This document shows positions 8,837 through 17,884 of a stretch of DNA of 52,188 nt, one piece after another. The translations under genes and the position numbers were made by a program. How positions within the stretch are numbered: position 1 is the stretch's first letter; every line of letters starts with the position of its first letter. The notes beneath the pieces were generated by a model. That model saw nothing but the letters and a program-made list of their open reading frames with translations, was not told the origin of the DNA and did no database searches. This DNA comes from Phycisphaerae bacterium (GTDB lineage Bacteria > Planctomycetota > Phycisphaerae > SM23-33): assembly GCA_016782885.1 (NCBI GenBank), contig JADHXQ010000020.1, positions 1 to 52,188 of the forward strand, in the 5' to 3' direction.

Positions 8837-10869
8837 TGATAGTGATAATGAGAAAGCGTACTCTCAGGGTTTTTTCAATGTCGCTGTCGCTGGCGGCGAT
8901 TGGCCTGGGCGCATGGATACTCGCCTCAAGCAGTTCTCCGGTGCGGGCCCAGGATCAAACCAAGAGCCCAGCGTATCACTCGCCGCTGTCGCTGGCGATC
9001 TCGCCGGACGGCAAGACGCTCTACGCGTCGGACCCGACGGCCGCGAGCGTCGCGGTTCTGGACATATCAGGCAAGACCGCGCCGAGGACCGTCGCCCTCA
9101 AGGGTGTTCCGCGCGGTCTGGCGCTGTCAGGCGACGGAAAGCTCCTCTACGTCGCACTGCGCGGCACGGGAACAGTTGCGGTGATCGACACCGCCAAGGC
9201 GTCGGTCGCCTCTGAAATACCGGCAGGCCGATGGCCCGAGGCCGTCGCGGTCGCCGACAAGTCAAAGCGGCTTTACGTGTGCAATCAGGACACTCACAGC
9301 GTCTCGGTTGTCGACCTGGCGACGGGCAAGGCGATCGAGGAGATCCCCGTGATCCGCGAGCCGGCGTCCGTCGCGGTCACGCCCGACGAAAAGCACGTCG
9401 TGGTCGCCAACTTCCTGCCCCACGGCGCGGCGACGGACATCACGCTCGGCGCCGCGGTCAGCATTATCGACGCCGCCAAACTCGCCGTCGCGTCGACGGT
9501 GAAACTGCCCGCCGGTTCCACCGCGGTCTACGGCGTGTGCGTAAGCCCCGACGGGAAATGGGCCTATGCGGTTCACCAGATCGGGCGGTTCAACCAGCCG
9601 ATCTCGCAGCTCGAACTGGGATGGGTCAACACCTACGCGCTTTCGATAATCGACATCGCCGGGGGCTCGCGATTGGCCAGCGTCCTGCTGGACGATCTGG
9701 AGCAGGGCTCCGCGACCCCGCATGATGTGGTCTGCTCGAAGGATGGCAGGCAGCTCTGGATATCCCACGCCGGCGTGCATGAAGTCTCGAACGTCAGGAT
9801 CGGCGCGGTACACGAATTGCTCGAAGGCAAAATACCCGACGCCCTGGCGAAGCTTCGCGACGGTTCGCTGCCCGACCCCACGCCCGAGAAAGGCTATCGC
9901 GGAAAGGATCCCATGCCCGACGAAGTTCTGGCCGCCCGCAGCGAGGCCAATATCTGGGTCCGCATAAAAGAGGACCCCAGGAACGTTTACAAACTCGAAA
10001 ACGACCTGACGGCGCTCTACCTGGCCGGCGCTATTCGGCGCCTGCCGTCAGGCGGGAACTCTCCGCGGGGCATCGTCCTGTCCCCGGATGAAAAACAGCT
10101 TCTGATCGCAAACTACTACACCGGTTCGATTGCGGTCATGGACACTTCGACCGGAAAGATCTCCGGTAAAATCGCGATAGGCGCCCAGCCGAAAGCGGAC
10201 CCCGCCCGCCGCGGCGAGATGCTGTTCCACGACGCATCCTACTGCTTCCAGCGATGGCACAGTTGCGCCTCGTGCCACCAGGGCGGCGGGCGGATCGACG
10301 CCCTGCGGTGGGACTTCCTTCGCGACGGGATCGGGAACCCCAAGGACACCCCAAGCCTGGTCGCGATGGGCAAGACCGCTCCGTTCAATCGACTGGCCAC
10401 CCGTAATACCCCGCGCGAATGCACGCGGACCGGCGTGATCGGAAGCCACCGGATCGACCCGACCGGCCGGGAGGTCGACGACCTGCTGGCTTATTTGCTG
10501 TCGCTTCAGCCCGAACCCAGCCCGCACCTGACGTCAGACGGGAAACTCACCGAGTCCGCCGCCCGGGGAAAGGCGGTCTTCGAAGGCAAAGCCGACTGCG
10601 CCCGCTGCCACACCGCTCCACTGTTCACCGATCTGAAGCAGTACAACGTGGGCGTCGTCACGCCGCACGACATGAAGAAGTACAAGGGCATGTACGACAC
10701 GCCGAGCCTGCTGGAAGTTCACCGCACCGCGCCGTATCTGCACGACGGGCGGGCGATGACGCTCAAGGACGTGCTGACCACGCATAACAAGGAAGATCAG
10801 CACGGGAAGGTAACGGGCCTGACGCCCGCCGAACTCGAAGACCTGATCCGGTATCTGAAATCACTGTAA
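8836..10869 (+). CDS. YVTN-type beta-propeller fused to a diheme cytochrome c peroxidase/MauG-like domain
   Basis: This exported protein of about 677 residues has a signal peptide ending near SPVRAQDQ. Residues about 45-450 form a YncE/YVTN-style propeller with repeated 'SPDGKTLYASD', 'VSVVDLATGK' and 'IAVMDTSTGK' blades. The C-terminal third carries CASCH (about 477-481) and CARCH (about 588-592), with GEMLFHD, GRIDALRWDF and APYLHDGRA, as in the diheme peroxidase/MauG family. It probably performs electron transfer or peroxide or substrate oxidation in the periplasm. AGGGAGG at 8821-8827 is eight bases before ATG 8836, and the start overlaps the previous stop (TGATG), so coupling with the HzsA-like protein is likely and the two may be redox partners. 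TTG 8833 is an in-frame alternative. Confidence 0.85.
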   Translation: MIVIMRKRTLRVFSMSLSLAAIGLGAWILASSSSPVRAQDQTKSPAYHSPLSLAISPDGKTLYASDPTAASVAVLDISGKTAPRTVALKGVPRGLALSGDGKLLYVALRGTGTVAVIDTAKASVASEIPAGRWPEAVAVADKSKRLYVCNQDTHSVSVVDLATGKAIEEIPVIREPASVAVTPDEKHVVVANFLPHGAATDITLGAAVSIIDAAKLAVASTVKLPAGSTAVYGVCVSPDGKWAYAVHQIGRFNQPISQLELGWVNTYALSIIDIAGGSRLASVLLDDLEQGSATPHDVVCSKDGRQLWISHAGVHEVSNVRIGAVHELLEGKIPDALAKLRDGSLPDPTPEKGYRGKDPMPDEVLAARSEANIWVRIKEDPRNVYKLENDLTALYLAGAIRRLPSGGNSPRGIVLSPDEKQLLIANYYTGSIAVMDTSTGKISGKIAIGAQPKADPARRGEMLFHDASYCFQRWHSCASCHQGGGRIDALRWDFLRDGIGNPKDTPSLVAMGKTAPFNRLATRNTPRECTRTGVIGSHRIDPTGREVDDLLAYLLSLQPEPSPHLTSDGKLTESAARGKAVFEGKADCARCHTAPLFTDLKQYNVGVVTPHDMKKYKGMYDTPSLLEVHRTAPYLHDGRAMTLKDVLTTHNKEDQHGKVTGLTPAELEDLIRYLKSL

Positions 10870-10903
10870 CACTTGCCCAATAGCGATATTAAGGGGAAAC
10901 GAA

Positions 10904-11104
10904 ATGCATGAGCAAAATAATCGCGGTAATGTTCTCAGGATCGCTGGCGCCGCCGGTGTTGTTGCGGGTTTGCTGGTTGTGTTTGTCGGCGTACTGGTTA
11001 CTCGGGCGCAGGTCGCCAACCAGAGGAAGATCAAGTACAACGATAAGAAACAGGAGGTCAAGATCAAGAAATGGACCGTCACGCCGATCCGGAGAACCTG
11101 GTGA
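10904..11104 (+). CDS. Small single-pass membrane protein, hypothetical
   Basis: This is a 66-residue product. It has a short polar N-terminus, one strong hydrophobic segment (about residues 13-33) and a very basic C-terminal tail with many Lys and Arg, so it is likely a membrane-anchored peptide. AAGGGG seven bases before ATG 10904 is a reasonable ribosome site, and the gene follows the propeller-peroxidase gene by only 34 bases. I recognise no family. It ends ten bases from the stop of a convergent gene. The site and context support it, but its small size leaves doubt. Confidence 0.5.
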   Translation: MHEQNNRGNVLRIAGAAGVVAGLLVVFVGVLVTRAQVANQRKIKYNDKKQEVKIKKWTVTPIRRTW

Positions 11105-11114
11105 GAAACGCGGG

Positions 11115-14100
11115 TTAAGGCCGCTGGATCCGCGGGGCGGTGCGCACGCGAGGGCGGATAGGCAGCTTCTCGATACCGGGGAAGTCCGGATCGTCCAACG
11201 CGCGGACCTCTTCGGCGCCCCGGAACGGGCAGCAGGCGTCGACCCAGGCGATCAGCCGCCGCAGGCTCAGGGCGTCCACCTTTACCTTGTTGTGCTTTCC
11301 GCTGGAGGCCCTTTCGATCAGCTTGCTCGTGTACGACAGGTGCGTTCGCGGTTTGAGGGTACGGTAGGTTCCTCGGGACTCGACGGGGATCGCCCCGGCG
11401 ATACCGTAACCGGGCCCGGGCCTGGCGGGATTTCCCCAACCGGCAGGCCCGACCAGCGTGAGGTACGGTTCCTTGAATGGCCCGTGCCCGCCGCGAAGCG
11501 TCAGGTCCAGTTTCTTGCGCCCCTTGCCCTTGCCCTGGTGGCACTTACCGCAGTACTTGTCGAGGACCGGTTGGACGAATCGCTCGTAGCCGATGCTTTC
11601 GGTGCCCCAGGGCGCAGGTGTGAGCTTGGCCGGTCCGCGCCTGAAGGGCAGGCGCCTGGGCCTCGCCGAGGTGACGTTTTGCATTTCGTGACAGCCCAGG
11701 CAGCCCCGCGTCTCGCCGGGCATCAGGCCGGTGAAGCTTCGCATCGTCTGGAGGCAGCGGAAGTTTTTATCGAGGAGTTGGAAGTACACCGCCCGCCCGC
11801 TGGGGACCTCGAAGTAGACCGATCCATCCTTCGCGACCGGCGCGAGGCCGAGGATTCGCTTGACCGCTTCCTCCTGGACGATCGACACGGCGGGACCGGA
11901 GTGGCGGTAGGTCTTACCCCAGGTCGAGTAGGTTTTGTGGTCCTGCTGGAAGACCCGCAGGTACTTCGCCGAGCCCCGTGGAATCCCGGTCGTCCCCTGG
12001 TAGACGTTGGAGCTGTAGAAGTAGCCCGGCTGCTGGGGCTTTCTGTTCTTGCCGACCCCGGGCCAGGCCACGCGATCGGGCAGGATGGGGGGCTTCTTTC
12101 GCGGGCGGACAGGCATGGCGCACATGATGTCGTGGGCGCCCTCGTAGATCAGCTCGCGATTACCGTCGACATCCATCAGGTACAGGCGAAACCGCTTGCC
12201 CTGCCCCCGTGCGGATACCAGGAAGTCCTCGTCCGAAAGCGGGTACGGCGACGTGTAGCCCGTAAACTTGCCCGAGGCGTGATAGTTCTCGGACTCCCCG
12301 GGATCGACAGGCCCGTTACCGCATTCCGGCCAGCGCAGGTCGCCGGTGACCTTGGTCAGCCCGTTGGGGAAGTTGAAGCCCTTGGCCGGATCGATGATCC
12401 CGACGGATCCGGACCACCAGTCATGGTGCCCCACACCGCAGAACATGACCTTCTGGCTGCCGGGAATCTGCCGGGCCTGGGACACGTGGTCCGGCCAGAC
12501 GCTCTGGTTGCCCCAGAACACGTTTACGTTCGTACCGTCGGGGTTGACGGTCCACAGGCTCTGTATCCGCCAGAGCGGTTTGTCGGTGTACTCCCAGCGC
12601 GAGTAGATCACGCGCCCGTCGGCCAGGAGCGCGGGAACGAAGTCCGGCTCGCTGTTGTTGCTTATGAGGTACACGTTTCCGCCGTCGGCGTCGCACCGGG
12701 CGAGGATGTATGAATAGATAAACGGACCGCAGCGAACGTACGAGTTACCCCGGGTGGTGGTGAACAGGATATGCCCGTCGGGCATGTAGATCGGGTCGAT
12801 GTCGTCGTAGTCGCTGTTGGTGAGCCGGCGCGTGCGGCTGGTGGTGAGGTCCATCTCGTAGAGGCCGAAGCTCTTGGCGTCGTGGGGCTTGAAGCAGAAC
12901 AACACCCGTTTGGCGTCGAATGACAGGTCCGGGCGCCAGAAGCTGCCCGGCTTTTTGTCCGGCGCCAACTGGCTGACAGTCCCGCCGGGATGCAACCCGT
13001 CGAGCACCAGCAGCCTCCCGCCGGGAGTAGCCGAGATGCCCATGCGGTGAATGGACTGGTGAATGACTTGCGAGCCCTGCGGCTTGGGCTGATCGATGAA
13101 TAGCAGCCGCTTAAAGTCCACAGCGGAGTTCTTCAGCGCGATGCGGCGCTTGACGCCGCGAACGTCGAAGTAAAGTTTCACCACAGCCGGGTCTTCGTTC
13201 GCGTAACTCGCCGCCCCGCCCGGTCCCAGCAAGCCGCCAATACGCCCCCACGGCCCGCCCCCGAACTTCGCAGCCACAACCGCCTTCTTCCATGCCGAAT
13301 CGTCAAAGTCCGCCTTCATCCAGCCCGGTCGCTCGACCTTCTCTGCCCGCCAGGTGTCGTCGGAAACAATCTCCACCTGCTTCCCATCGCTCAGGAACAC
13401 CGTCAGGCGCGCGATCAGCCCAGCCGGGTTATTCGGAACGTTGGAGTACTTGTTTTCGCCGCGGACGGCCAGGATGTTCTCGCCGGGACCGAGCAATTTA
13501 CCGGCGATTGTAAACGCCGCCGTCCGGTTCCACGCCCCGCCGGCGCCGATGCGGGCCCCGTTAGCAAAAACTTCGCACACGTCGTCGCACGCAATCCGCA
13601 GATCCCCGCGTTTGACGCTCGCTCCCTTCGGGATGCGTATCGTGACGCGGAAGTACCTCGATTCAATCGGGGCATCATGCACCGGCCGCCCTTCGGGGAA
13701 CCATATCCAACTCGGCAGGCCGCCGGCCCGTTTAGCGGGGCGTCTATTCGCAGCCTTACCAGTCAACTTCGCAAGCCGCCCGGCCAGGGCGTCCAACTCG
13801 CCCAGTTCCACCGTCAGATTCGGCGCCCGCCCCTTGCGAACCAGCCGCTTCGCCAGTTCCCGCGCCCAGGCGATCTCCTCACCCGCCCGTTTCGCCAGCG
13901 GCCGACCCATAGCCTGAAAAAGCCAATCGCCCCGCATCACCGCATCAGCCTCCCCCGACGTCAGCGCCCTGGTCTCAGGCGTCTTGGGCGAACGATGCGT
14001 CACAGGCAGAATCATCTGGCCGTAGACCCGCCGAGTCTTACCCTCTCCAATCCGCACAACGCACAACACCAGACCAAGACAGATCAGTAGAAGTGCTCGA

Positions 14101-14138
14101 AAGACCCCATCGAGTTGTTTACCGGTCGCAGAATCCAC
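11115..14138 (-). CDS. HzsA-like secreted diheme propeller protein with N-terminal galactose-binding-like domain
   Basis: This protein has about 1007 residues. An N-terminal hydrophobic segment (signal peptide) is followed by a helical region, a beta-sandwich at about 140-280 that resembles galactose-binding domains (SRYFRVTIRIPKGA, CEVFANGARIG), a WD40/TolB-like propeller (about 310-650) and a C-terminal cytochrome part with CLGCH (about 813) and CGKCH (about 863). Blades such as LYEMDLTTSRTRRLT and YMPDGHILFTTTR match those of the proteins at 6269 and 35127. No ribosome site precedes the start. A -10 box lies directly upstream, placing the expected transcript start at GTG 14138, so I prefer that over TTG 14144. 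The substrate is unknown, and binding of a sugar polymer by the N-domain is inference. Confidence 0.8.
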   Translation of the reverse strand: MDSATGKQLDGVFRALLLICLGLVLCVVRIGEGKTRRVYGQMILPVTHRSPKTPETRALTSGEADAVMRGDWLFQAMGRPLAKRAGEEIAWARELAKRLVRKGRAPNLTVELGELDALAGRLAKLTGKAANRRPAKRAGGLPSWIWFPEGRPVHDAPIESRYFRVTIRIPKGASVKRGDLRIACDDVCEVFANGARIGAGGAWNRTAAFTIAGKLLGPGENILAVRGENKYSNVPNNPAGLIARLTVFLSDGKQVEIVSDDTWRAEKVERPGWMKADFDDSAWKKAVVAAKFGGGPWGRIGGLLGPGGAASYANEDPAVVKLYFDVRGVKRRIALKNSAVDFKRLLFIDQPKPQGSQVIHQSIHRMGISATPGGRLLVLDGLHPGGTVSQLAPDKKPGSFWRPDLSFDAKRVLFCFKPHDAKSFGLYEMDLTTSRTRRLTNSDYDDIDPIYMPDGHILFTTTRGNSYVRCGPFIYSYILARCDADGGNVYLISNNSEPDFVPALLADGRVIYSRWEYTDKPLWRIQSLWTVNPDGTNVNVFWGNQSVWPDHVSQARQIPGSQKVMFCGVGHHDWWSGSVGIIDPAKGFNFPNGLTKVTGDLRWPECGNGPVDPGESENYHASGKFTGYTSPYPLSDEDFLVSARGQGKRFRLYLMDVDGNRELIYEGAHDIMCAMPVRPRKKPPILPDRVAWPGVGKNRKPQQPGYFYSSNVYQGTTGIPRGSAKYLRVFQQDHKTYSTWGKTYRHSGPAVSIVQEEAVKRILGLAPVAKDGSVYFEVPSGRAVYFQLLDKNFRCLQTMRSFTGLMPGETRGCLGCHEMQNVTSARPRRLPFRRGPAKLTPAPWGTESIGYERFVQPVLDKYCGKCHQGKGKGRKKLDLTLRGGHGPFKEPYLTLVGPAGWGNPARPGPGYGIAGAIPVESRGTYRTLKPRTHLSYTSKLIERASSGKHNKVKVDALSLRRLIAWVDACCPFRGAEEVRALDDPDFPGIEKLPIRPRVRTAPRIQRP

Positions 14139-14144
14139 ACACAA

Positions 14145-14173
14145 ATTCTACGGCACAAAGAAGGTCGGGTAAA
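14145..14173 (-). promoter_or_regulatory. Promoter with leaderless geometry for the HzsA-like gene at 14138
   Basis: On the minus strand TTTACC (14173-14168) and TAGAAT (14150-14145) are separated by 17 bases. Counting seven bases on from the -10 box places transcription at about 14138, which is the first base of the in-frame GTG. No ribosome-binding sequence exists upstream. Confidence 0.45.
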
Positions 14174-14266
14174 GGATGGCGTCCGCTGCGACAGAATCAA
14201 TCAGACAATAATCCCTAACCATCCCGTTTAATAGCGGCCGACGGTACGCGCCGGCCTATTGCTACT

Positions 14267-14289
14267 GCGAAGAGGCTTCGCTACGAAGC
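14267..14289. other. Two overlapping, mutually exclusive hairpins in the gap 14174-14316
   Basis: GCGAAG/CTTCGC with loop AGG (14267-14281) overlaps GCTTCG/CGAAGC with loop CTA (14275-14289). Both stems are perfect six-base pairings and cannot form together. They lie 28-50 bases beyond the stop of the second ABC permease, so they could stabilise or end that transcript, although no T-run follows. An imperfect GC-rich hairpin lies just further downstream around 14231-14260. Confidence 0.4.
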
Positions 14290-14316
14290 ACGAGCCGCGA
14301 CGTGTCGAAGCGGTCG

Positions 14317-15282
14317 TTACGACTTGCGCCGGGTCAGTACCGAATGCACGAGTACGCTGAGAATCAGCATGGCGCCGACGATGATGAAGGTCAGTTCGTC
14401 ACGGTTCCATCGCCACGCGACCAAGGAGCGCACCTCGTGGAGCAGCAGCACGCCGAGGACCGTGCCCCCGATGCGGCCCCGTCCGCCGAAGATGCTCGTA
14501 CCGCCCAGAACGACAGCGGTGATCGCGGTCAGTTCCAGCCCCGCGCCGACGTCGGCTTTCGCCGTGTCGCGCCTCGCCACGAACAGCACCGCCGCGACCG
14601 CCGACACCAGCCCCGAAGCCGTGTACAACAGCAGTTTCGTCCGCGCCACCGCCACTCCGGAGAACCGGGCGGTCGTCTCGTTGTAGCCAATTGCCCGCAG
14701 CTCGCGTCCCGCGGCGGTCCGCCCCAGCAGCACGCCGGCGGCGATCGCCAGCACGACGAACAGTATGCCCGCCGGCGGCAGGCCCGCAACCAGGGGCTCA
14801 GACATCGCCAGAAACCCTGCCGGAAATTGTGAGACCGGCTCGGCGCCAATGAGTCCCTCGGCTATACCGCGGTAGGCCGACATCGTCCCCAGCGTGACGA
14901 TCAATGGATGCACGCCGAGGAACACCACGAACGTGCCGTTCATCGCCCCGGCGGTCAGTCCCGCCGCCAGGGTCAGCCCGACAGCCGGCCAGACGCCCAT
15001 CCCCGCCTGCCATGCCAGCCCCATCGTCACCGCCGACAGCGACATTATCGCGCCCACCGACAGGTCGATCCCCCCGCTGATGATGATCAGCGTCAGCGGG
15101 ACCGACAGCAAAGCCATTTCCCACATATGTGAGGACAGGGCGGTCTGGGTCTCCCAACTGACGAACTCCGCGCCGCGGGTCTGCTCGAAATACCACGCCC
15201 CCGCCAGCAGGCCCGCCAGCAGGCCCGCCAGCACCAGTTCGTGCCAGAGGCCCATCGCCCGGATTCGCCGCCACATATTCAT
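14317..15282 (-). CDS. ABC transporter permease, RbsC/branched-sugar type (second permease)
   Basis: This membrane protein has about 321 residues and 8-10 hydrophobic segments. It carries the family signatures SGGIDLSVGAIMSLSAV and, near the end, VVLGGTSIFGGRGRIGGTVLG, as in permeases for ribose, rhamnose or AI-2. Its ATG (15282) overlaps the stop of the other permease as ATGA, and GGAGGA at 15289-15294 gives a good ribosome site. Paired with the neighbouring permease it would form a heterodimeric channel, as in the LsrCD and RhaPQ systems. The substrate cannot be told from sequence. Confidence 0.88.
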   Translation of the reverse strand: MNMWRRIRAMGLWHELVLAGLLAGLLAGAWYFEQTRGAEFVSWETQTALSSHMWEMALLSVPLTLIIISGGIDLSVGAIMSLSAVTMGLAWQAGMGVWPAVGLTLAAGLTAGAMNGTFVVFLGVHPLIVTLGTMSAYRGIAEGLIGAEPVSQFPAGFLAMSEPLVAGLPPAGILFVVLAIAAGVLLGRTAAGRELRAIGYNETTARFSGVAVARTKLLLYTASGLVSAVAAVLFVARRDTAKADVGAGLELTAITAVVLGGTSIFGGRGRIGGTVLGVLLLHEVRSLVAWRWNRDELTFIIVGAMLILSVLVHSVLTRRKS

Positions 15283-16262
15283 AGCGTATCCTCCCCGGTC
15301 CCGCGCCGGCGCGACAATTGATCGGTCAGGACGGCCAGCAGAATGAACGCGCCCTGAATGGCCCGCTCCCAGTACGACGCGGACGCGCCCAGCTTCAAGA
15401 ACACCAGCGCCGTCCCGATCGTCATCATCAGTATCGCCGCCAGCGCCGAACCTATCACGGTGCCCACCCCGCCGCGAATGCTCGTCCCGCCGACGACCAC
15501 GCACGTGACCACCAGCAGTTCGAATCCCTGCCCTATGTCCGGCTCGATCGTGCCGACCTCCAGTTGGCCCGCCAGAGTCGCGACGCCCGTCAGGAACCCA
15601 GTGAACGCGAACGCGAACACCTTGATTCGCCGGCTGCTCAGTCCCGCCAGCGCCGCGGCGCGCGGGCTGGAGCCCACCGCGTAGATTCGCCGCCCAAGCG
15701 GCGTCAAGTGGGCCAGCACCACCGTCAGCGCCAGCACCGCCATCGCGACCCACAGGCAGTTGCGCACGCCCAGCGTCGAGCCGATCGACAGCACGCGCAG
15801 AGACGGCGGGATCGACTCGATCCACCGCCCGCCCATCAGCACCCGCGTGAGACCGCGCAGAGCCGTCAGCATACCAAGCGTTACGATGATCGACGGTACG
15901 CGCCCGAGGGTGACCAGCAGACCGGTCAGCAGCCCGATGCCCGCACCCGCCGCCAGCACCGCCGCGGCGCCGGCCTGGGGGCTCAGGCCCATCCGGTCGG
16001 GCGATGTTACGATCCCTCCCGCCACGGCCAGCAGGCCCATCAACGACCCCACAGATATGTCGATCTCGCCCGTAACGATCACCAGTGTCACCCCGCATGC
16101 CACGATCACCACAGGGGCGCACTTGACGAAAATCGCATGCAGGTTCGCCGCTCTCAGGAAGTCCGGATTGACCATCCCCACCGCCGCCACGGTCGCCAGC
16201 CACAGCGCCGCGACGCCTGCTTCCCGCCCGGCCAGCCGGGACAATACGCTGCGCGGGCTCAT
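15279..16262 (-). CDS. ABC transporter permease, RbsC/branched-sugar type (first permease)
   Basis: This is a membrane protein of about 327 residues. Characteristic sequences are VTGEIDISVGSLMGLLAVAGG, PSIIVTLGMLTALRG and VVGGTSIRGGVGTVIGSAL, the typical BPD_transp_2 signatures of sugar importers. It is coupled on both sides by ATGA overlaps: its start overlaps the ATPase stop and its stop overlaps the start of the second permease. The two permeases are clearly diverged, which indicates a heterodimer rather than a recent duplication. Confidence 0.88.
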   Translation of the reverse strand: MSPRSVLSRLAGREAGVAALWLATVAAVGMVNPDFLRAANLHAIFVKCAPVVIVACGVTLVIVTGEIDISVGSLMGLLAVAGGIVTSPDRMGLSPQAGAAAVLAAGAGIGLLTGLLVTLGRVPSIIVTLGMLTALRGLTRVLMGGRWIESIPPSLRVLSIGSTLGVRNCLWVAMAVLALTVVLAHLTPLGRRIYAVGSSPRAAALAGLSSRRIKVFAFAFTGFLTGVATLAGQLEVGTIEPDIGQGFELLVVTCVVVGGTSIRGGVGTVIGSALAAILMMTIGTALVFLKLGASASYWERAIQGAFILLAVLTDQLSRRRGTGEDTL

Positions 16263-17794
16263 GAGGCTCCGCCTTCGGTATTCGCCCGGTCCGGCGGAAG
16301 GGCCAGATGCAACACGCGCTCCTGCGTAGCCTCGTCGCGCGTGAGTTCACCCGTGATTCGCCCGGCCCGCATCACCACCACGCGGTCGCTGGCGGACAGC
16401 AGTTCCGGAAGGTCCGAGGAGATCAGCAGCGTGGCCATACCCCGGTCGGCAAGGAGGCGGATCGTTCGGTGCAGTTGTGCCTTGGCCGCCACGTCCACGC
16501 CGCGCGTGGGCTCATCCAGCACGAGGACCTTCGGCTTGGCGGCGAGCGCCTTGCCGAGAACGACTTTCTGCTGGTTACCGCCCGAGAGCGTGCTCACCGC
16601 GGCGCGGTCGGATTCGGCCCGGATGTCCAGTTCGCCCATGATCCGCCCCGCCATCCGGCGCTCGCGAGCCGGGCGGGTCAACCCCATCCGCGTCAGGCGG
16701 CGCAAAACCGACAAGGTCAGATTCGCCCCGACGCTCATCGGCAGGACCAGACCCTGGCGATGGCGGTCCTCGGGCACGAGGACCAGACCCCCCGCTATCG
16801 CGCGGCGGACCGATCCGCCCGGAAGGATCTCTCCGGCCAGCTTTACCAGCCCGCCATCGGGTTCGTCCACGCCGCCCAGCGCCCGGGCGACGTCGCTGCG
16901 TCCGGCGCCGACCAGGCCGGCAAGGCCCACGACCTCGCCCGCCCTGACAGTGAAGGTTATGTCCTCAAATGCCCCGCGCCGCGTCAGGCCCGACACCTCC
17001 AGCAGAGCCTCGCCCGCCTTGCCTGGTGCGGGACCATCGCCGCCCAACCGGGACGACTCGGAGGCCTCCGGTCCGACCATCATTGCGATCAGAGTCGCGC
17101 GATCGAGTTCACCGGCCAGGCGCGTACCGACCAGCCTGCCGTCGCGGAGCACCGAGACCCGGTCGGCCAGTGCGAACACTTCCTCCAGCCGATGGCTGAC
17201 GTACAACACGCTTACCCCCTGGTTTCGCAGCCGGCGAATCAGGGCGAACAGGACCGCCGTCTCACGCTCGCTGAGTGAGGCGGTCGGCTCATCGAGGATC
17301 AGCAGTTTTGCGTCCCTCAGAATGGCGCGGGCCATGGCCACTCGCTGTCGCTGGGCGGGCGGCAGGCACCGGACGGGGCAGGCGAGGTCCACCCCGCCTC
17401 CGAGGTCCGCCAGAAGCTCACTTGCCCCGCGGCGCATAGCTCGGCGGTTCAGCAGCAGTCCGCCGGCCAGCGTCAGTTCGCGTCCGACGAAGATATTGTC
17501 CACAGCGGACAGGTGCCCGAAGGCGACGGGCTCCTGGTGGATCACGGCGACCCCGGCCTGTTCGCACGCGCCCACGTTGCCCAGGCCCAGTCGGCGACCG
17601 GCCAGGAGCACCTGCCCGGCGTTCGGGCGGCAGGATCCACTGAGGATCTCGATCAGCGTGCTCTTGCCGGCCCCGTTCTCGCCGCACAACGCGTGGACTT
17701 CGCCGGGTGCGATCGCCAGGCTGACCTCGCGAAGCGCCCGTACACCGCCAAAGTGCTTGCTTACCCGCTGGATGTCGACCAGTACGTCGCTCAT
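16259..17794 (-). CDS. ABC transporter ATPase with two nucleotide-binding domains, RbsA/MglA type
   Basis: This protein has about 511 residues. The first domain has Walker A GENGAGKST, a degenerate signature LPPAQRQRVAMARA in place of LSGGQ, and Walker B LLILDEPTASL. The second has a degenerate Walker A (GLVGAGRSD), a good signature LSGGNQQKVVLGKAL, and VLVLDEPTRGVDV. This asymmetry is normal for the family. It energises the two permeases encoded downstream with ATGA overlaps. No periplasmic binding protein gene is found on either side. The start at 17794 gives MSDVLVDIQRV and lacks a ribosome site, matching a leaderless promoter just upstream. Confidence 0.9.
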   Translation of the reverse strand: MSDVLVDIQRVSKHFGGVRALREVSLAIAPGEVHALCGENGAGKSTLIEILSGSCRPNAGQVLLAGRRLGLGNVGACEQAGVAVIHQEPVAFGHLSAVDNIFVGRELTLAGGLLLNRRAMRRGASELLADLGGGVDLACPVRCLPPAQRQRVAMARAILRDAKLLILDEPTASLSERETAVLFALIRRLRNQGVSVLYVSHRLEEVFALADRVSVLRDGRLVGTRLAGELDRATLIAMMVGPEASESSRLGGDGPAPGKAGEALLEVSGLTRRGAFEDITFTVRAGEVVGLAGLVGAGRSDVARALGGVDEPDGGLVKLAGEILPGGSVRRAIAGGLVLVPEDRHRQGLVLPMSVGANLTLSVLRRLTRMGLTRPARERRMAGRIMGELDIRAESDRAAVSTLSGGNQQKVVLGKALAAKPKVLVLDEPTRGVDVAAKAQLHRTIRLLADRGMATLLISSDLPELLSASDRVVVMRAGRITGELTRDEATQERVLHLALPPDRANTEGGAS

Positions 17795-17802
17795 TGAGGG
17801 CC

Positions 17803-17830
17803 ATCTTAGCAGGCGGCGGGGGCAAATCAA
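17803..17830 (-). promoter_or_regulatory. Promoter with leaderless geometry for the ABC importer operon
   Basis: On the minus strand TTGATT (17830-17825) and TAAGAT (17808-17803) are spaced by 16 bases. Transcription should begin near 17796, two bases before ATG 17794. No Shine-Dalgarno sequence precedes this ATG, which agrees with a leaderless mRNA. Confidence 0.5.
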
Positions 17831-17884
17831 ACCGCTCGCTCGTCAGGAAAGTTCGCCTCGTCGGGCGTTATGCGGGGCTTCGTT

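Noticed and set aside
10908..12713. 601-codon plus-strand open frame
   Set aside because: It overlaps the HzsA-like gene in antisense and has no family resemblance; the minus-strand frame holds CxxCH sites and propeller blades.
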